In this document: positions 1 to 8,284 of the stretch, piece by piece | How the letters are laid out: each line of letters starts with the position of its first letter | Numbering within the stretch: position 1 is the first letter of the stretch | Source: Chloroflexota bacterium | GTDB lineage: Bacteria; Chloroflexota; Dehalococcoidia; Lucifugimonadales; Lucifugimonadaceae | Length of the DNA stretch: 64,000 nucleotides | NCBI GenBank assembly: GCA_027618835.1 | Contig: JAQCHZ010000010.1 | Span: 1 to 64,000, forward strand | Direction: 5' to 3' | Program-made: the position numbers and the translations under genes | Notes under the pieces: generated by a model | What the model saw: only the letters and a program-made list of their open reading frames with translations | Database searches by the model: none | Told to the model about the DNA's origin: nothing

Positions 1-1
1 C

Positions 2-121
2 GACGAACTGCGAAACTATTTAATAATCCAGTCCGCGGCTAGCGAACATGTCCCAGCGGAAGTTCGACGTAAGATCTTCACCAGCAGGTGGCCGACTCTA
101 ATGGCCGAGTTGTCGGCTTAA
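2..121 (+). CDS. C-terminal end of an unidentified protein, cut by the window edge
   Basis: An open frame enters from the left edge and runs about 39 codons to a TAA at 119-121. The residues are of mixed, plausible composition and end in WPTLMAELSA. No family is recognisable from so short a piece. It converges on the minus-strand oxidoreductase gene that ends at 201. It could also be a chance open frame; only sequence to the left can settle it. Confidence 0.4.
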   Translation, partial: DELRNYLIIQSAASEHVPAEVRRKIFTSRWPTLMAELSA

Positions 122-200
122 TTAGTAGGGATCGATCGTGTATTCAGATCGCCCAAATCACTAAGTGAGCACTGAGATCTGACAGAACCTCTCCTACCCA

Positions 201-1439
201 CTACCGATGTCGAAAATCGGGAATATCGAGTGGTTCGCCGTTTCGCTTTACGTTCTCAATTGAAATCGGAAAAATACTGCTCCAAGTAACCGCATCGTAT
301 ACGTCGATTGGAGGCTCTATTTCTCCGGCCACGGCCCTTGCGAAGTCGTACGTCACAAAGTAATCACCGCCTCCGTGACCCGCCTGAATCGCCTCTTCCC
401 CTAGCTCTTTCCAATACGGATGCTCGTAAACGTCGCTCAAACCCCAAAGCGGCTGCCACTCGGGGTGGGTTTCGTTCGATTGACCGGGCGGTCGAGCCAT
501 GCCTTCGTATCCAAAATTCGCAGGGCTGACACCGGTCGACACGCCATCAAGCCAAACAAGTGGCTGCTCGCCATCGAACCGACCCGACATGTATGCCCCT
601 TGCGTGCCCTGCAACGTGTGGAGCGCCATGTTGTGCGGCCTCGGGCTAGCCGAGTCTTTGCGCAGACAAATCACGCGTCCTTGTTCGGTTTCGATCAATG
701 TCGTTGCGGAGTCAGTGAAGTCGGCCCATGCAGCGTCCTGCGCATCGACGTGTCCTTCTGGCAACACTGATCGTGCCCATTCTTGCCGGGCGGCCGATTT
801 TGTGACGAATGTCGTTGTGCGAGCTAGTCGATCTCCACGATTTATTCCTAGCCACTGAGCGATCGGACCCAGCGAGTGCGTTGGATATCCGTTCCCGCGC
901 GTTGACTGCGTAATACCGGTTCCGCCGCCGCGCCACGTTCGAGTTAAATCGGCATTGAACATGAGGTCGCGACAATCGTGAATGTACGCACCTTCCGCGT
1001 ACGTCAATTCGCCAAAAACGTTCTGGTCTGCCATGTTCTTGATCATCATAGCTTCACGTCGATAGCAGTAGTTTTCGGCCATCATGTACGTCAGGCCAGT
1101 CTTCTCGACCGTCTCGACCAGCGCATAGCACTCGTCGAGAGTCGTTGCGGCTATCACTTCGGAGAGAACATGCTTACCAGCGTTTAGGGCGGTTAATGCT
1201 TGTCCGGCGTGAAGCAGCATCGGAGTTGCGATGAACACAGCGTCGATGCCGGGATTTTCAATCATATCTTCGAACTGCGAATACGATTTTAGCTCAGGTC
1301 GACCGTCCGTCCACCGCGATCGAACTTCGTCTGAAGGATCACAGATCGCAACCAGTTCGATCTGATCTTCGAGACCACCCAAAACCTGATCGAATCTGGC
1401 GCCTCGGTTTCCGCCAGCCACTGCTAGTTTTATTGTCAT
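201..1439 (-). CDS. Gfo/Idh/MocA-family NAD(P)-dependent oxidoreductase
   Basis: This is a 412-residue cytoplasmic dehydrogenase of the Gfo/Idh/MocA family, which oxidises or reduces sugars and related polyols with NAD(P). The N-terminal Rossmann fold begins KLAVAGGNRGARF, and the cofactor-binding strand ATPMLLHAGQAL is followed by GKHVLSEV, where most members carry an EKP motif; the Lys is therefore missing here. A helix with AENYCYRREA fits the family's C-terminal substrate domain. It lies 18 bp downstream of a methyltransferase gene in the same direction, so the two probably form an operon. The substrate cannot be told from sequence. The scattered rhamnose-type genes elsewhere in the window make a deoxy-sugar substrate possible but unproven. 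Confidence 0.85.
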   Translation of the reverse strand: MTIKLAVAGGNRGARFDQVLGGLEDQIELVAICDPSDEVRSRWTDGRPELKSYSQFEDMIENPGIDAVFIATPMLLHAGQALTALNAGKHVLSEVIAATTLDECYALVETVEKTGLTYMMAENYCYRREAMMIKNMADQNVFGELTYAEGAYIHDCRDLMFNADLTRTWRGGGTGITQSTRGNGYPTHSLGPIAQWLGINRGDRLARTTTFVTKSAARQEWARSVLPEGHVDAQDAAWADFTDSATTLIETEQGRVICLRKDSASPRPHNMALHTLQGTQGAYMSGRFDGEQPLVWLDGVSTGVSPANFGYEGMARPPGQSNETHPEWQPLWGLSDVYEHPYWKELGEEAIQAGHGGGDYFVTYDFARAVAGEIEPPIDVYDAVTWSSIFPISIENVKRNGEPLDIPDFRHR

Positions 1440-1457
1440 TCTGGCGACTTCCCGTGA

Positions 1458-2306
1458 TTACTTTGCGGTTGCGATGAGTGGGTAGAAATCGGGTGAGCCG
1501 TCCTCGTTGCCTGCCGACCAGCCACCCGGAGCCTCCGACACTGTAAACCCTTCGGCCTCGACCATCTGCACCAGATCGTCTTTCGTGTGCTGAACAACAG
1601 TTTGGGAATACGGCGTCACCTCTCCGGTTTCGGCATCCAACACATACCAGCGTTTCACCGCCATTTTCACGTCGCCGTGCCAGAACCCCTCTTCGAGAAG
1701 CATGTGAGGTCGTTCGCTGAAAAGACCAGACGAATGTGAACTCCACGACGGGCTGCTCTCGAAGTTGGCTCGAACGGCTTCTGGTTCGTGAGGTTCAAGC
1801 AGCAGAACACCATCGCTCTTTAGAGCAGCGCGTGCGTTGCCAACGATCAAGCTCAAATCAGTGGAATTGAACACATTAATCTCGCCAAAAAGCAGTATCG
1901 CGAGATCGAAATCGGTTCCGAACTCCATAGTACGAACGTCGCCGTGAACGAATTCGCTGCCAAGCGACTGCTCTTCTGCAGACGACCTAGCCCATTTGAT
2001 CGACGCCGGAGAAAAGTCGATTCCGTGCGTGCTGTGCCCGCGTCTCGCGAAGTCCAGCGAATGAAATCCAGGGCCACATGCGAGATCGAGCACTTTTAGA
2101 TCATGATCCAACCCACCAGCGACCCTCTCAAGATAGTCGACCTGCCGGTGAACGATGTCGAACCGCCTACTCACGTCGTTGTGATCTTGAGAAAGGTGTT
2201 CTTTCAGCATTCGCTCGCTAAAACCAGGCTCATCCCACGGAATTTTCTCACCCTCCGCCCACGGCTGAGGTGGAACGATGCGATTCACTATGTCGGCAAT
2301 TTTCAT
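1458..2306 (-). CDS. class I SAM-dependent methyltransferase
   Basis: This 282-residue protein has the class I methyltransferase core: motif I is LDLACGPGFHSLDFA near residue 75, with the acidic loop GIDFSP about 20 residues later and the motif II region DLAILLFGEINVF. These positions bind S-adenosylmethionine. The N-terminal 60 residues are helical and probably cap the substrate pocket. The acceptor is unknown. The gene is followed at 18 bp by the Gfo/Idh/MocA gene. The start ATG at 2306 gives a normal length for the family. Confidence 0.85.
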   Translation of the reverse strand: MKIADIVNRIVPPQPWAEGEKIPWDEPGFSERMLKEHLSQDHNDVSRRFDIVHRQVDYLERVAGGLDHDLKVLDLACGPGFHSLDFARRGHSTHGIDFSPASIKWARSSAEEQSLGSEFVHGDVRTMEFGTDFDLAILLFGEINVFNSTDLSLIVGNARAALKSDGVLLLEPHEPEAVRANFESSPSWSSHSSGLFSERPHMLLEEGFWHGDVKMAVKRWYVLDAETGEVTPYSQTVVQHTKDDLVQMVEAEGFTVSEAPGGWSAGNEDGSPDFYPLIATAK

Positions 2307-2461
2307 GTGCTTAATCTTGCAACATCTGAAGCGACTATGAATATCCAGAACTAATCACGTTCACGACACGCCCACAATCGACTTATCGAGTGCATCCCAG
2401 AGATCTTGTGCTGGGTCGCATTCGATCACTAAGCGCCTCAACTTTTTTCATCCTTATGCGC

Positions 2462-2500
2462 AAAAAAAGGTAAACCCACGCCGTTAAGGCGTGGGTTTAC
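2462..2500 (-). terminator. Rho-independent terminator downstream of the zinc-ribbon gene
   Basis: Two perfect 13-bp arms (2470-2482 and 2488-2500) flank a 5-nt loop. On the minus strand the hairpin is followed by a run of seven T (2462-2468). It lies about 80 bp beyond the stop of the minus-strand gene at 2581. The wider gap 2307-2580 otherwise contains only a small dispersed repeat. Confidence 0.8.
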
Positions 2501-2538
2501 AAATTGCAGCATCGACGACCGTAGCTGCCATTGAACAA

Positions 2539-2563
2539 GATCCTGAAACAAGTTCAGGATGAC
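2539..2563. repeat. half copy of dispersed repeat family B
   Basis: The sequence is a palindromic unit of the form GATCCTGAAAnnnnTTCAGGATGAC. It matches the right-hand end of the longer composite elements at 14101, 44479 and 52437 and is intergenic, as are all other copies. Confidence 0.7.
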
Positions 2564-2580
2564 CTGCACCCAGCTGACTG

Positions 2581-3126
2581 CTATTCCCGATTACCTCTTG
2601 GGCCAGAAAACGGTCTCGCACTTTTGCGTGGACCACTAGCTCCAGCATTCGAAGGATTAGCTTTCTTTTGTTTCGGTGTGCCCGGTTCAGGCAGAAGCAG
2701 CGGTAATCCACATTTTTGGCAATAGTGAACTTTGAATTTTTGCTTCGATCTCTTACCGGTATTTTGGCGAATCCGTTTGTTCATTACCCAAGAGGCTTCA
2801 CCGGGCGGGATGTCTGAATGGCAGTTCGCGCACCGAGATAAATCCTCAGTAGATTCAGATTTGAATCCGAGCCGAATCACTATGTTGCCCCATGCAGCAT
2901 GGCCGATGAGCGGATGGGTTCTTTCGCATATTTCCGAATGAAGAAATTCCAGTGTTGCCAGATCTTTTCGCTGTTTCCTGGCGCGAACGATTTCTTTTTT
3001 AGCGTGAACGTCTTCTCTATCAAAGCGAGCGTCTTGTTTCTCAGAAGCAGAGGACTTTATCTTCTCAAGTCTGAGTTTTTTTAATCTCGCCCATTTATCT
3101 ACATCTGTCTCTTTTTGTTTAGCCAC
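2581..3126 (-). CDS. small basic zinc-ribbon-like protein, function unknown
   Basis: The 181-residue product is rich in Lys and Arg. Its first 70 residues look helical and highly charged, like a coiled or nucleic-acid-binding segment. A zinc-ribbon-like pair follows: CANCHSD near residue 103 and CQKCGLP near residue 140, giving a CxxC...CxxC arrangement able to hold one zinc. The C-terminal 35 residues are Pro/Gly/Ser/Lys-rich and probably disordered. It is a single gene with its own terminator and a 7-bp dyad just upstream of its start. I do not recognise a named family; an RNA- or DNA-binding role is only an inference from charge and zinc ligands. Confidence 0.65.
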   Translation of the reverse strand: MAKQKETDVDKWARLKKLRLEKIKSSASEKQDARFDREDVHAKKEIVRARKQRKDLATLEFLHSEICERTHPLIGHAAWGNIVIRLGFKSESTEDLSRCANCHSDIPPGEASWVMNKRIRQNTGKRSKQKFKVHYCQKCGLPLLLPEPGTPKQKKANPSNAGASGPRKSARPFSGPRGNRE

Positions 3127-3141
3127 AGCGCAATCCTCTAG

Positions 3142-3162
3142 TGAGATTATGAATCAATCTCA
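3142..3162 (-). promoter_or_regulatory. candidate operator dyad upstream of the zinc-ribbon gene
   Basis: A perfect 7-bp inverted repeat, TGAGATT and AATCTCA with a 7-nt spacer, lies 16-36 bp upstream of the ATG at 3126. That position would overlap a core promoter, so it may be a repressor site or a leader hairpin. Confidence 0.35.
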
Positions 3163-3260
3163 GACGGCTTGTGAAAATCTCATCAACATTAGCCCAAACG
3201 ATCAGCAGAGCCATCTCAGCGGATCGGCCACCGTCGACCGACCTCGCAGAAAACGCAGTA

Positions 3261-3650
3261 TTACTGCCGGTGAATGAGTTCGATTCGGATGTCGCCGGGA
3301 GCCGCTACGAATGCAATGCTCACGCCGCCGCCGTTGTTGATCGGGCCCTCTTTAAGCTCCGCTCCAAGCCCAACCAATCGAGCGATATCGGCATCCATAT
3401 CGTCAGTGTCGAAACCAAAGTGCTCGAGACCGTAGTGAGGGTTCGCATCGGCAGGTCCGAGCTTCTCGTCGGTTCGTTCGGACGAAATGTTGATCGCCAG
3501 TCCGCCCTCTGACTTAGTAACAATAAATCGGTCGCCAACAGGACGTACATTGTCGGAAACGATCTCCACTTTGAACGCCTCGACGAACCAATCAGCAGTT
3601 TTCTTAGGGTCGCTGGACTTTAGGTGGATGTGGTTTACGTTGAACGGCAT
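3261..3650 (-). CDS. VOC (glyoxalase/bleomycin resistance/dioxygenase) family protein
   Basis: The protein has 129 residues from the ATG at 3650; a longer frame begins at 3698, but the family normally starts at NHIHLKS. It shows two beta-alpha-beta-beta-beta modules: NHIHLKSSDPKKTADWF at the start and HFGFDTDDMDADIARL in the middle. Potential metal ligands are the early His of HIHLKS, the His of LEHFGF, and the Glu near the end in IRIELI. VOC proteins catalyse isomerisation, dioxygenation or epimerisation; which reaction occurs here cannot be read from sequence. Confidence 0.8.
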   Translation of the reverse strand: MPFNVNHIHLKSSDPKKTADWFVEAFKVEIVSDNVRPVGDRFIVTKSEGGLAINISSERTDEKLGPADANPHYGLEHFGFDTDDMDADIARLVGLGAELKEGPINNGGGVSIAFVAAPGDIRIELIHRQ

Positions 3651-3838
3651 ACTTTTACTCGATATCGAAATACATAAAAGCCAGTCACGAATCGACAAGC
3701 TTGCGGAAACTCAACTGCCAAAGCTACGTTCAAAGAGCGTGTCAGTCAAACGGCAATCGGCTACACGAAGCCATCGTGCTGCCCGCAGTCGCTATACTGC
3801 GCCCACCAACGTATCGAATCGATTGATCGAAGAGTCAA

Positions 3839-4315
3839 TTGTCAGGCATCCCTGAGTCACCAGATATAAACGTCCGCCAGATTTGCCAGATCGATTCCGA
3901 AGCGGTTCGACTGCTTGATTCGAGTATCCAAGGCGCCGATCGATCTTCCACTTGGGATTTATACGTAAAGCGTCTACTTTCGATCATCGAACTCCACTGG
4001 CTACAGTACCCACCTTCGGGCTGTTACGTTGCCGAAAGCGAATCCGGTCTAGTCGGGTTCCTGCTCGCTGAACAGCAGGCCACCGCTTACGGGCTGCCAC
4101 CTGGAGCCAGAATCGTTGCCATGGCAGTCGAGCCTACATTACGCAGAGTTTGAATCGGGAGAAAACTCGTCCAAGCGCTTGAGCAACAGGCGCGCACTGA
4201 AGGCATCAAGCAGATTTACTCGGTACTGCTCGCCGAAGACGATCGTGATACCAAGTTTCTCGAATCAGCCGGATTCAACGCTTCTGATCTGAAAATCTAC
4301 GCCAAGAAGGTGTGA
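3839..4315 (+). pseudogene. GNAT acetyltransferase gene interrupted by one in-frame TGA
   Basis: Reading from a TTG at 3839, the frame gives a GNAT domain (SESGLVGFLLAE, then RIVAMAVEPTLRRV) and meets TGA at 4151-4153. The same frame continues as IGRKLVQALEQQAR, which is the acetyl-CoA pyrophosphate loop, and ends at LKIYAKKV with TGA at 4313-4315. The TGA sits exactly where the conserved first Gly of the RxxGxG motif belongs, so GGA changed to TGA is the simplest reading. All other codons are intact over about 158 codons, so the lesion is recent or a sequencing error. Selenocysteine is unlikely because Gly at this position contacts CoA. Confidence 0.75.
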
Positions 4316-4458
4316 AACTCTCGCTGGCGAGCATCGGTGCTAGGCGACGTGACACGACTCGATTTCGTAGAACACGGCTGACGCAATCTACTCAAAACAC
4401 CCGCAAGCCATCGCGTAAGTCAAGAGATTTCATCGACCAATGAGAAATTAGCTGTACC

Positions 4459-5401
4459 ATGCCGCGCATGGATAAGTTCTCACATGTTCAGATACCACTC
4501 GTAGCGCTCGCCCTCTTTCTAATCGTCGGCTGTGGCGGATCAGACCCGGTCACCCGTAGGGAGATCAGGGATGCTGCGTTTCAAAGCGGCGTGGACGAGT
4601 CTAATCCCCTAGCCAACGATCCCAATCGTACTGACGAAGGTCTCAAATTGACGATTGTGGGACCGGCGTCATTAGACGTTGGTGAGACGACGACAATCAA
4701 CGTACGCCTAGCAAACTACAGCGACAGGTACAGGGCGTGATCCGTTCATGTTCCAGCAGGACACTGCCGAACTAATAACCACAGGCCCCGTGGTTCAGAC
4801 ACCAAATAAACCAGTTCCAAATGATCTGATAATTCGACCCAACGGCACTTATATCTTTTACTACGACGTCAAGTGTACAAAGGCGGGCACAGGGAACATA
4901 TCTTTCAACTCACGAGGTCAATCTTAAATCACTGATCCCACAAGCGACTATTCCTCTATCGTTGAGCTGAGCGTGGTCTGTCGAGAACCACTCCCAACCG
5001 AGATCGTTGTACTAGACGAAACCCCTCAGCTGTTCGTTACATACGGCATCGACGGTCGTCCTTACCCAAGAGCTCAGTTCTGGGAGGATGACGGACACGA
5101 GGGATGCACGCCAACCCACATTCACGCAGATGGCACGGTTTACCCAATAGAAGAGTGGTTGGTTCGGGGCGGTGACGGCACTATGCAAGTCACTGGTCCG
5201 GGACATCTGACTGATCCAGACAAATCCAAATGCGGCTTCGGCGCGCCTACTACTTTGGGCCCGCCGAACGTACTGGCGACAAGAGATTCGGCGATAAAGT
5301 TTTGCGAAGGTTCAGAATTAAGCTGGATCGAAACTCGAACCGAATTCGAGGAATTGAATCTCGAGCGGCTAGTGGATCTGTGCAACACGCTCAGGCAGTA
5401 G
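4459..5401 (+). pseudogene. decayed secreted lipoprotein gene (frameshift and nonsense)
   Basis: The 5' part encodes a lipoprotein signal peptide (hydrophobic stretch ending LIVGCGGSD, lipobox Cys near residue 25) and the start of an Ig-like strand region (LTIVGPASLDVGETTTINV). Frame 1 ends at TGA 4738-4740. Coding sense continues in the next frame (RDPFMFQQDTAEL onward), crosses a TAA at 4925-4927, and resumes to the stop at 5401. The distal 142 residues contain four Cys and a GCTPTHIHADG stretch that could bind metal. At least two lesions make this a pseudogene or a poorly read region. Family unknown; an exported binding protein is a guess. Confidence 0.6.
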
Positions 5402-5407
5402 CCGTTA

Positions 5408-6244
5408 CTACTTCGCCATCGCGGCTAGTAACTGTTCGTGAATCACTGGCCAGCCGATAACTACCACCGATAGCTCGTCGTCTTTCGACCAGTCGATAGG
5501 CTCTCCCAGTTCGTCTGTCACCAATACGCCAAGCTCATCGGCGATCATGGATCCTGCGGCAAAGTGCACAGGCTCGATGCCGTAGAACACCGCCGCAGAT
5601 AATCGACCTAGGCAGACGAGCGCAATTGGGTAGGCAGCAGAAGCGAACGTATTTATCTGACTTACAGACGGTATCCAATCGAGATCACCAGCCAATCTCG
5701 TGCGCCACTCTTCAGGCCCATCTACTTCAAGGCCGATTGCCGATTCAGATAGTTTTTGCCTTGGCGAAGAAGCAGTGAACGGTTCGCCGTTTCGAATTAC
5801 TCCGTTGCCCTTGGTCGCAGAGAGGCTTTCGCCCAGCGAAGGCAGCGGAAGCGATGCCGCGATCAAATCGCCATCTTGACGCAAGGCGATGTTCACTCCC
5901 CAGTGATCCATGCCTGTGCTGAACGGAACCGTTCCACAGAGAGGATCAACGAGCCACGTTAGCGAGTCGTCATCCGAAAGCTTCGTCAAGCTCTCCTCAG
6001 AAAGTATTCGCCCGGGAGCATTCGATGCTTTGAGCGCTTCAGTGATCGCCTTATCACTAGCCAAATCGGCATCGGTCACTAAGGCATTCGGTGACTTGTA
6101 GAACGTATCAAGGGCTTCGGTGGAGCTAGGTCGAAATCTTGCGAGTAGCACTTCGCTCGCGGCAGCGGCGGCGCTATCGGCAGCTTTTAGAATCTGCTGA
6201 AGATCGAGTTCTCTATTTTCTTGACGGTTCTTCAACGGATACAT
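5408..6244 (-). CDS. inositol monophosphatase-fold protein with altered metal site
   Basis: The 278-residue protein has the IMPase/FBPase fold: VTDADLASD near residue 57, the loop SEES at 82-85, and WLVDPLCGT at 98-105. Classical members read WxxDPxDGT; here the second Asp is Cys103. The C-terminal metal motif WDxAAG is VHFAAG, replacing Asp with His227. Two of the canonical Mg-binding Asp are therefore changed to Cys and His, while Glu83/84 and Asp100 remain. Family members hydrolyse sugar or nucleotide phosphates; this variant may use another metal, another reaction, or be inactive. It is 17 bp from the C69 peptidase gene upstream, so they are likely cotranscribed. Confidence 0.75.
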   Translation of the reverse strand: MYPLKNRQENRELDLQQILKAADSAAAAASEVLLARFRPSSTEALDTFYKSPNALVTDADLASDKAITEALKASNAPGRILSEESLTKLSDDDSLTWLVDPLCGTVPFSTGMDHWGVNIALRQDGDLIAASLPLPSLGESLSATKGNGVIRNGEPFTASSPRQKLSESAIGLEVDGPEEWRTRLAGDLDWIPSVSQINTFASAAYPIALVCLGRLSAAVFYGIEPVHFAAGSMIADELGVLVTDELGEPIDWSKDDELSVVVIGWPVIHEQLLAAMAK

Positions 6245-6261
6245 CTCATATTTACGAATAA

Positions 6262-7602
6262 CTAGCTGATAGAGGCAGTAGCAGGAACCATCGATTTTAC
6301 TTTCGAAATCACCCGTTGAGCGTTCTCAGCCATGTATTTCGTCAACATCTCTGCAGCGGCATCATCTGAACCGTTCCCGATCAGTCCACGTCCATTTTCA
6401 GCGACTTCGTAAGCCGATTCGAATAGCTCGCTCTGAAGATTCGCCAGTTCCAATCTAATATCAACTCGAGCCTCAGCTCCAGCCTTCACTCCGTGCTGAG
6501 TAAGCCGGTAGAAATCCCACCACGGGCTGTCAGCACTCTCTTGTTCACCTGCGATTCCGAGCACCTCTGGCAGGTCACCTTCGATGAAATTAGGTAGGAA
6601 AACAGTCATGCAAGGCGAATAAAGTCCGGTCCAGTAAATCGGTAAACGCTCGTCGGTGGCGGAGAGATCAGCAACGAGACTCGCAGTCGAAGCTCCGGTT
6701 GATTCGCCAACGTTGCGGTGCAAACAGATCGATAAATCGCCTGCTACATCCACAACACGATCTTCATCTGGGTTCTCGCCGTCAGAATGATCGGTCAATA
6801 CGTCGATCATCGATCGCACATCTAATTGACCAGCACCGCGTCCCAGCATCGCGTCAGATCGACACTGCCTGGCAAGTCCGCTCGAAGAGTTTGCAGGATC
6901 CGCGAAGGCACCACCAAACGCAAATTTATCGCCAAATCCCATCTCGAAAAGACCCAACTTAGTCGCCTGAGATTTTGCGCCTTGTGACACCCGATCGGCA
7001 TCCGCACCAATCTGTGCAATATTGGATATTGAAGTAACGTTTTCGACCTGCTTCACCGCCCAATCATGGCCTACGCACTCAACCACATAAGCCGACGATG
7101 GATCGGCGATCAGGAAAATATTGTCGTAGGTGCGAACTCCATCGGAGTTCGAAAACTTGCCCTGGCCGAACTCAGATACGAGACCAGTGATAACGTCGAC
7201 AGCTTCTTCGGCCGACTTCGACCATTCGAGTCCAAGCCTAAGCACTTCCATTCCTACCAATTTCGGCTCCTTCACTTCGGGTAGAAGTGAAGGCAATGCC
7301 TCATTGCCAATTACGACCTGGTGTTCGTTGTAGCCATGCTCGTAACCCGCGCACCAGTAAGGCTTCGACCCGACGTGCCGATACGTATGTGAAACTTGCG
7401 GCACATCAACGAACTGGGTTCCTGAAAATCCGCCTGAGTGGTCAGCTGCTTCAACCTGAATCAGCGGTTGGGGTTCGTCGTAAGGCCTATCGCTGTTTTT
7501 CGCGAAAACGGTGTTTCCGCCTTTGGTTGATCCGCCCAACGCCACCATCGTGTCGCACGATTGATCCCAATCTTCAGAGTAAGAGGGTTTGTTCGGTCGC
7601 AT
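6262..7602 (-). CDS. C69-family peptidase, secernin-like (Ntn hydrolase)
   Basis: The 446-residue protein has the secernin/C69 dipeptidase signature: Cys16 in SCDTMVAL, followed by NTVFAKNSDRPYDE. In Ntn hydrolases the Cys becomes the N-terminal nucleophile after removal of the short leader, here 15 residues. The remainder matches the family's length, with CVGHDWAVKQV and a DHSDG segment in the C-terminal half. It likely cleaves a dipeptide or another C-N bond in the cytoplasm; no export signal is visible. It precedes the IMPase-like gene in the same direction. Confidence 0.85.
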   Translation of the reverse strand: MRPNKPSYSEDWDQSCDTMVALGGSTKGGNTVFAKNSDRPYDEPQPLIQVEAADHSGGFSGTQFVDVPQVSHTYRHVGSKPYWCAGYEHGYNEHQVVIGNEALPSLLPEVKEPKLVGMEVLRLGLEWSKSAEEAVDVITGLVSEFGQGKFSNSDGVRTYDNIFLIADPSSAYVVECVGHDWAVKQVENVTSISNIAQIGADADRVSQGAKSQATKLGLFEMGFGDKFAFGGAFADPANSSSGLARQCRSDAMLGRGAGQLDVRSMIDVLTDHSDGENPDEDRVVDVAGDLSICLHRNVGESTGASTASLVADLSATDERLPIYWTGLYSPCMTVFLPNFIEGDLPEVLGIAGEQESADSPWWDFYRLTQHGVKAGAEARVDIRLELANLQSELFESAYEVAENGRGLIGNGSDDAAAEMLTKYMAENAQRVISKVKSMVPATASIS

Positions 7603-7785
7603 TTTCAGATTGCTCTTTCGGGGGCGGATTTGGCAGCACTAAATTAATCGAATGCTATATTCAGCGGAATCTTACACGCCACCTTCACAATATTTTAGAG
7701 CTTTCACACACGCTGCAAACTATCTTGATTTACGTCGGGATCGGCAACAGTAACTTCTTGGCAAACAACTTATTGGAACATTTCA

Positions 7786-8187
7786 ATGACACAGGCATCT
7801 ATCAACTACGGAATACTGCGCACAACAAGTCTCGGATTCGACGAGGCGGGCGAAGCAGTCACGGCGGCACTAGCTGAAGAGGGATTTGGGATTCTCACCG
7901 AGATCGATGTTCAAGCGACGCTAAAGAAAAAGTTGGATATCGACCGACCGAAGTACACAATTCTCGGCGCATGCAACCCGAATCTTGCCAATGTTGTTCT
8001 AAACGTCGAACCGTGGGGCGGGCTGCTTTTGCCTTGCAACGTTGTGATTCAAGAACTCGACGGCGTAACTCAGGTTGGGTTCATGGATCCCGAAGTGATT
8101 CGACGTGAAACTCAGAATTCCACGATAGCCGAAACAGTACGTGACGCCAAAGATCGACTCACACGAGTCGCAAATAGCATCCCCTAG
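7786..8187 (+). CDS. DUF302-family protein
   Basis: The 133-residue protein matches the DUF302 pattern: TTSLGFDEAGEAVTAALAEEGFGI, TEIDVQATLKKKL, YTILGACNPNLAN and LLLPCNVVIQE. The conserved Cys of the GACNP motif and the LPCNV Cys are both present. The biochemical role is not established. It stands about 100 bp before an SQR-like flavoprotein gene on the same strand, and DUF302 genes are often seen near sulfur-oxidation genes, so a shared job is possible. The first 300 bases before it (7603-7785) show no feature. Confidence 0.85.
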   Translation: MTQASINYGILRTTSLGFDEAGEAVTAALAEEGFGILTEIDVQATLKKKLDIDRPKYTILGACNPNLANVVLNVEPWGGLLLPCNVVIQELDGVTQVGFMDPEVIRRETQNSTIAETVRDAKDRLTRVANSIP

Positions 8188-8284
8188 TAGCAACTTTCCC
8201 TCACTATCTCTCCTAAAAACCTATAAGGTGTCGCCGCAGTCGTTTTTGAATCTGACTGTGTAGGAATGTCGGGGGCAGAAAAGT

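Noticed and set aside
4151-4153. TGA in the GNAT gene as selenocysteine
   Set aside because: It replaces the structural Gly of the CoA loop, not a redox Cys, and there is no SECIS-like hairpin in the right register.
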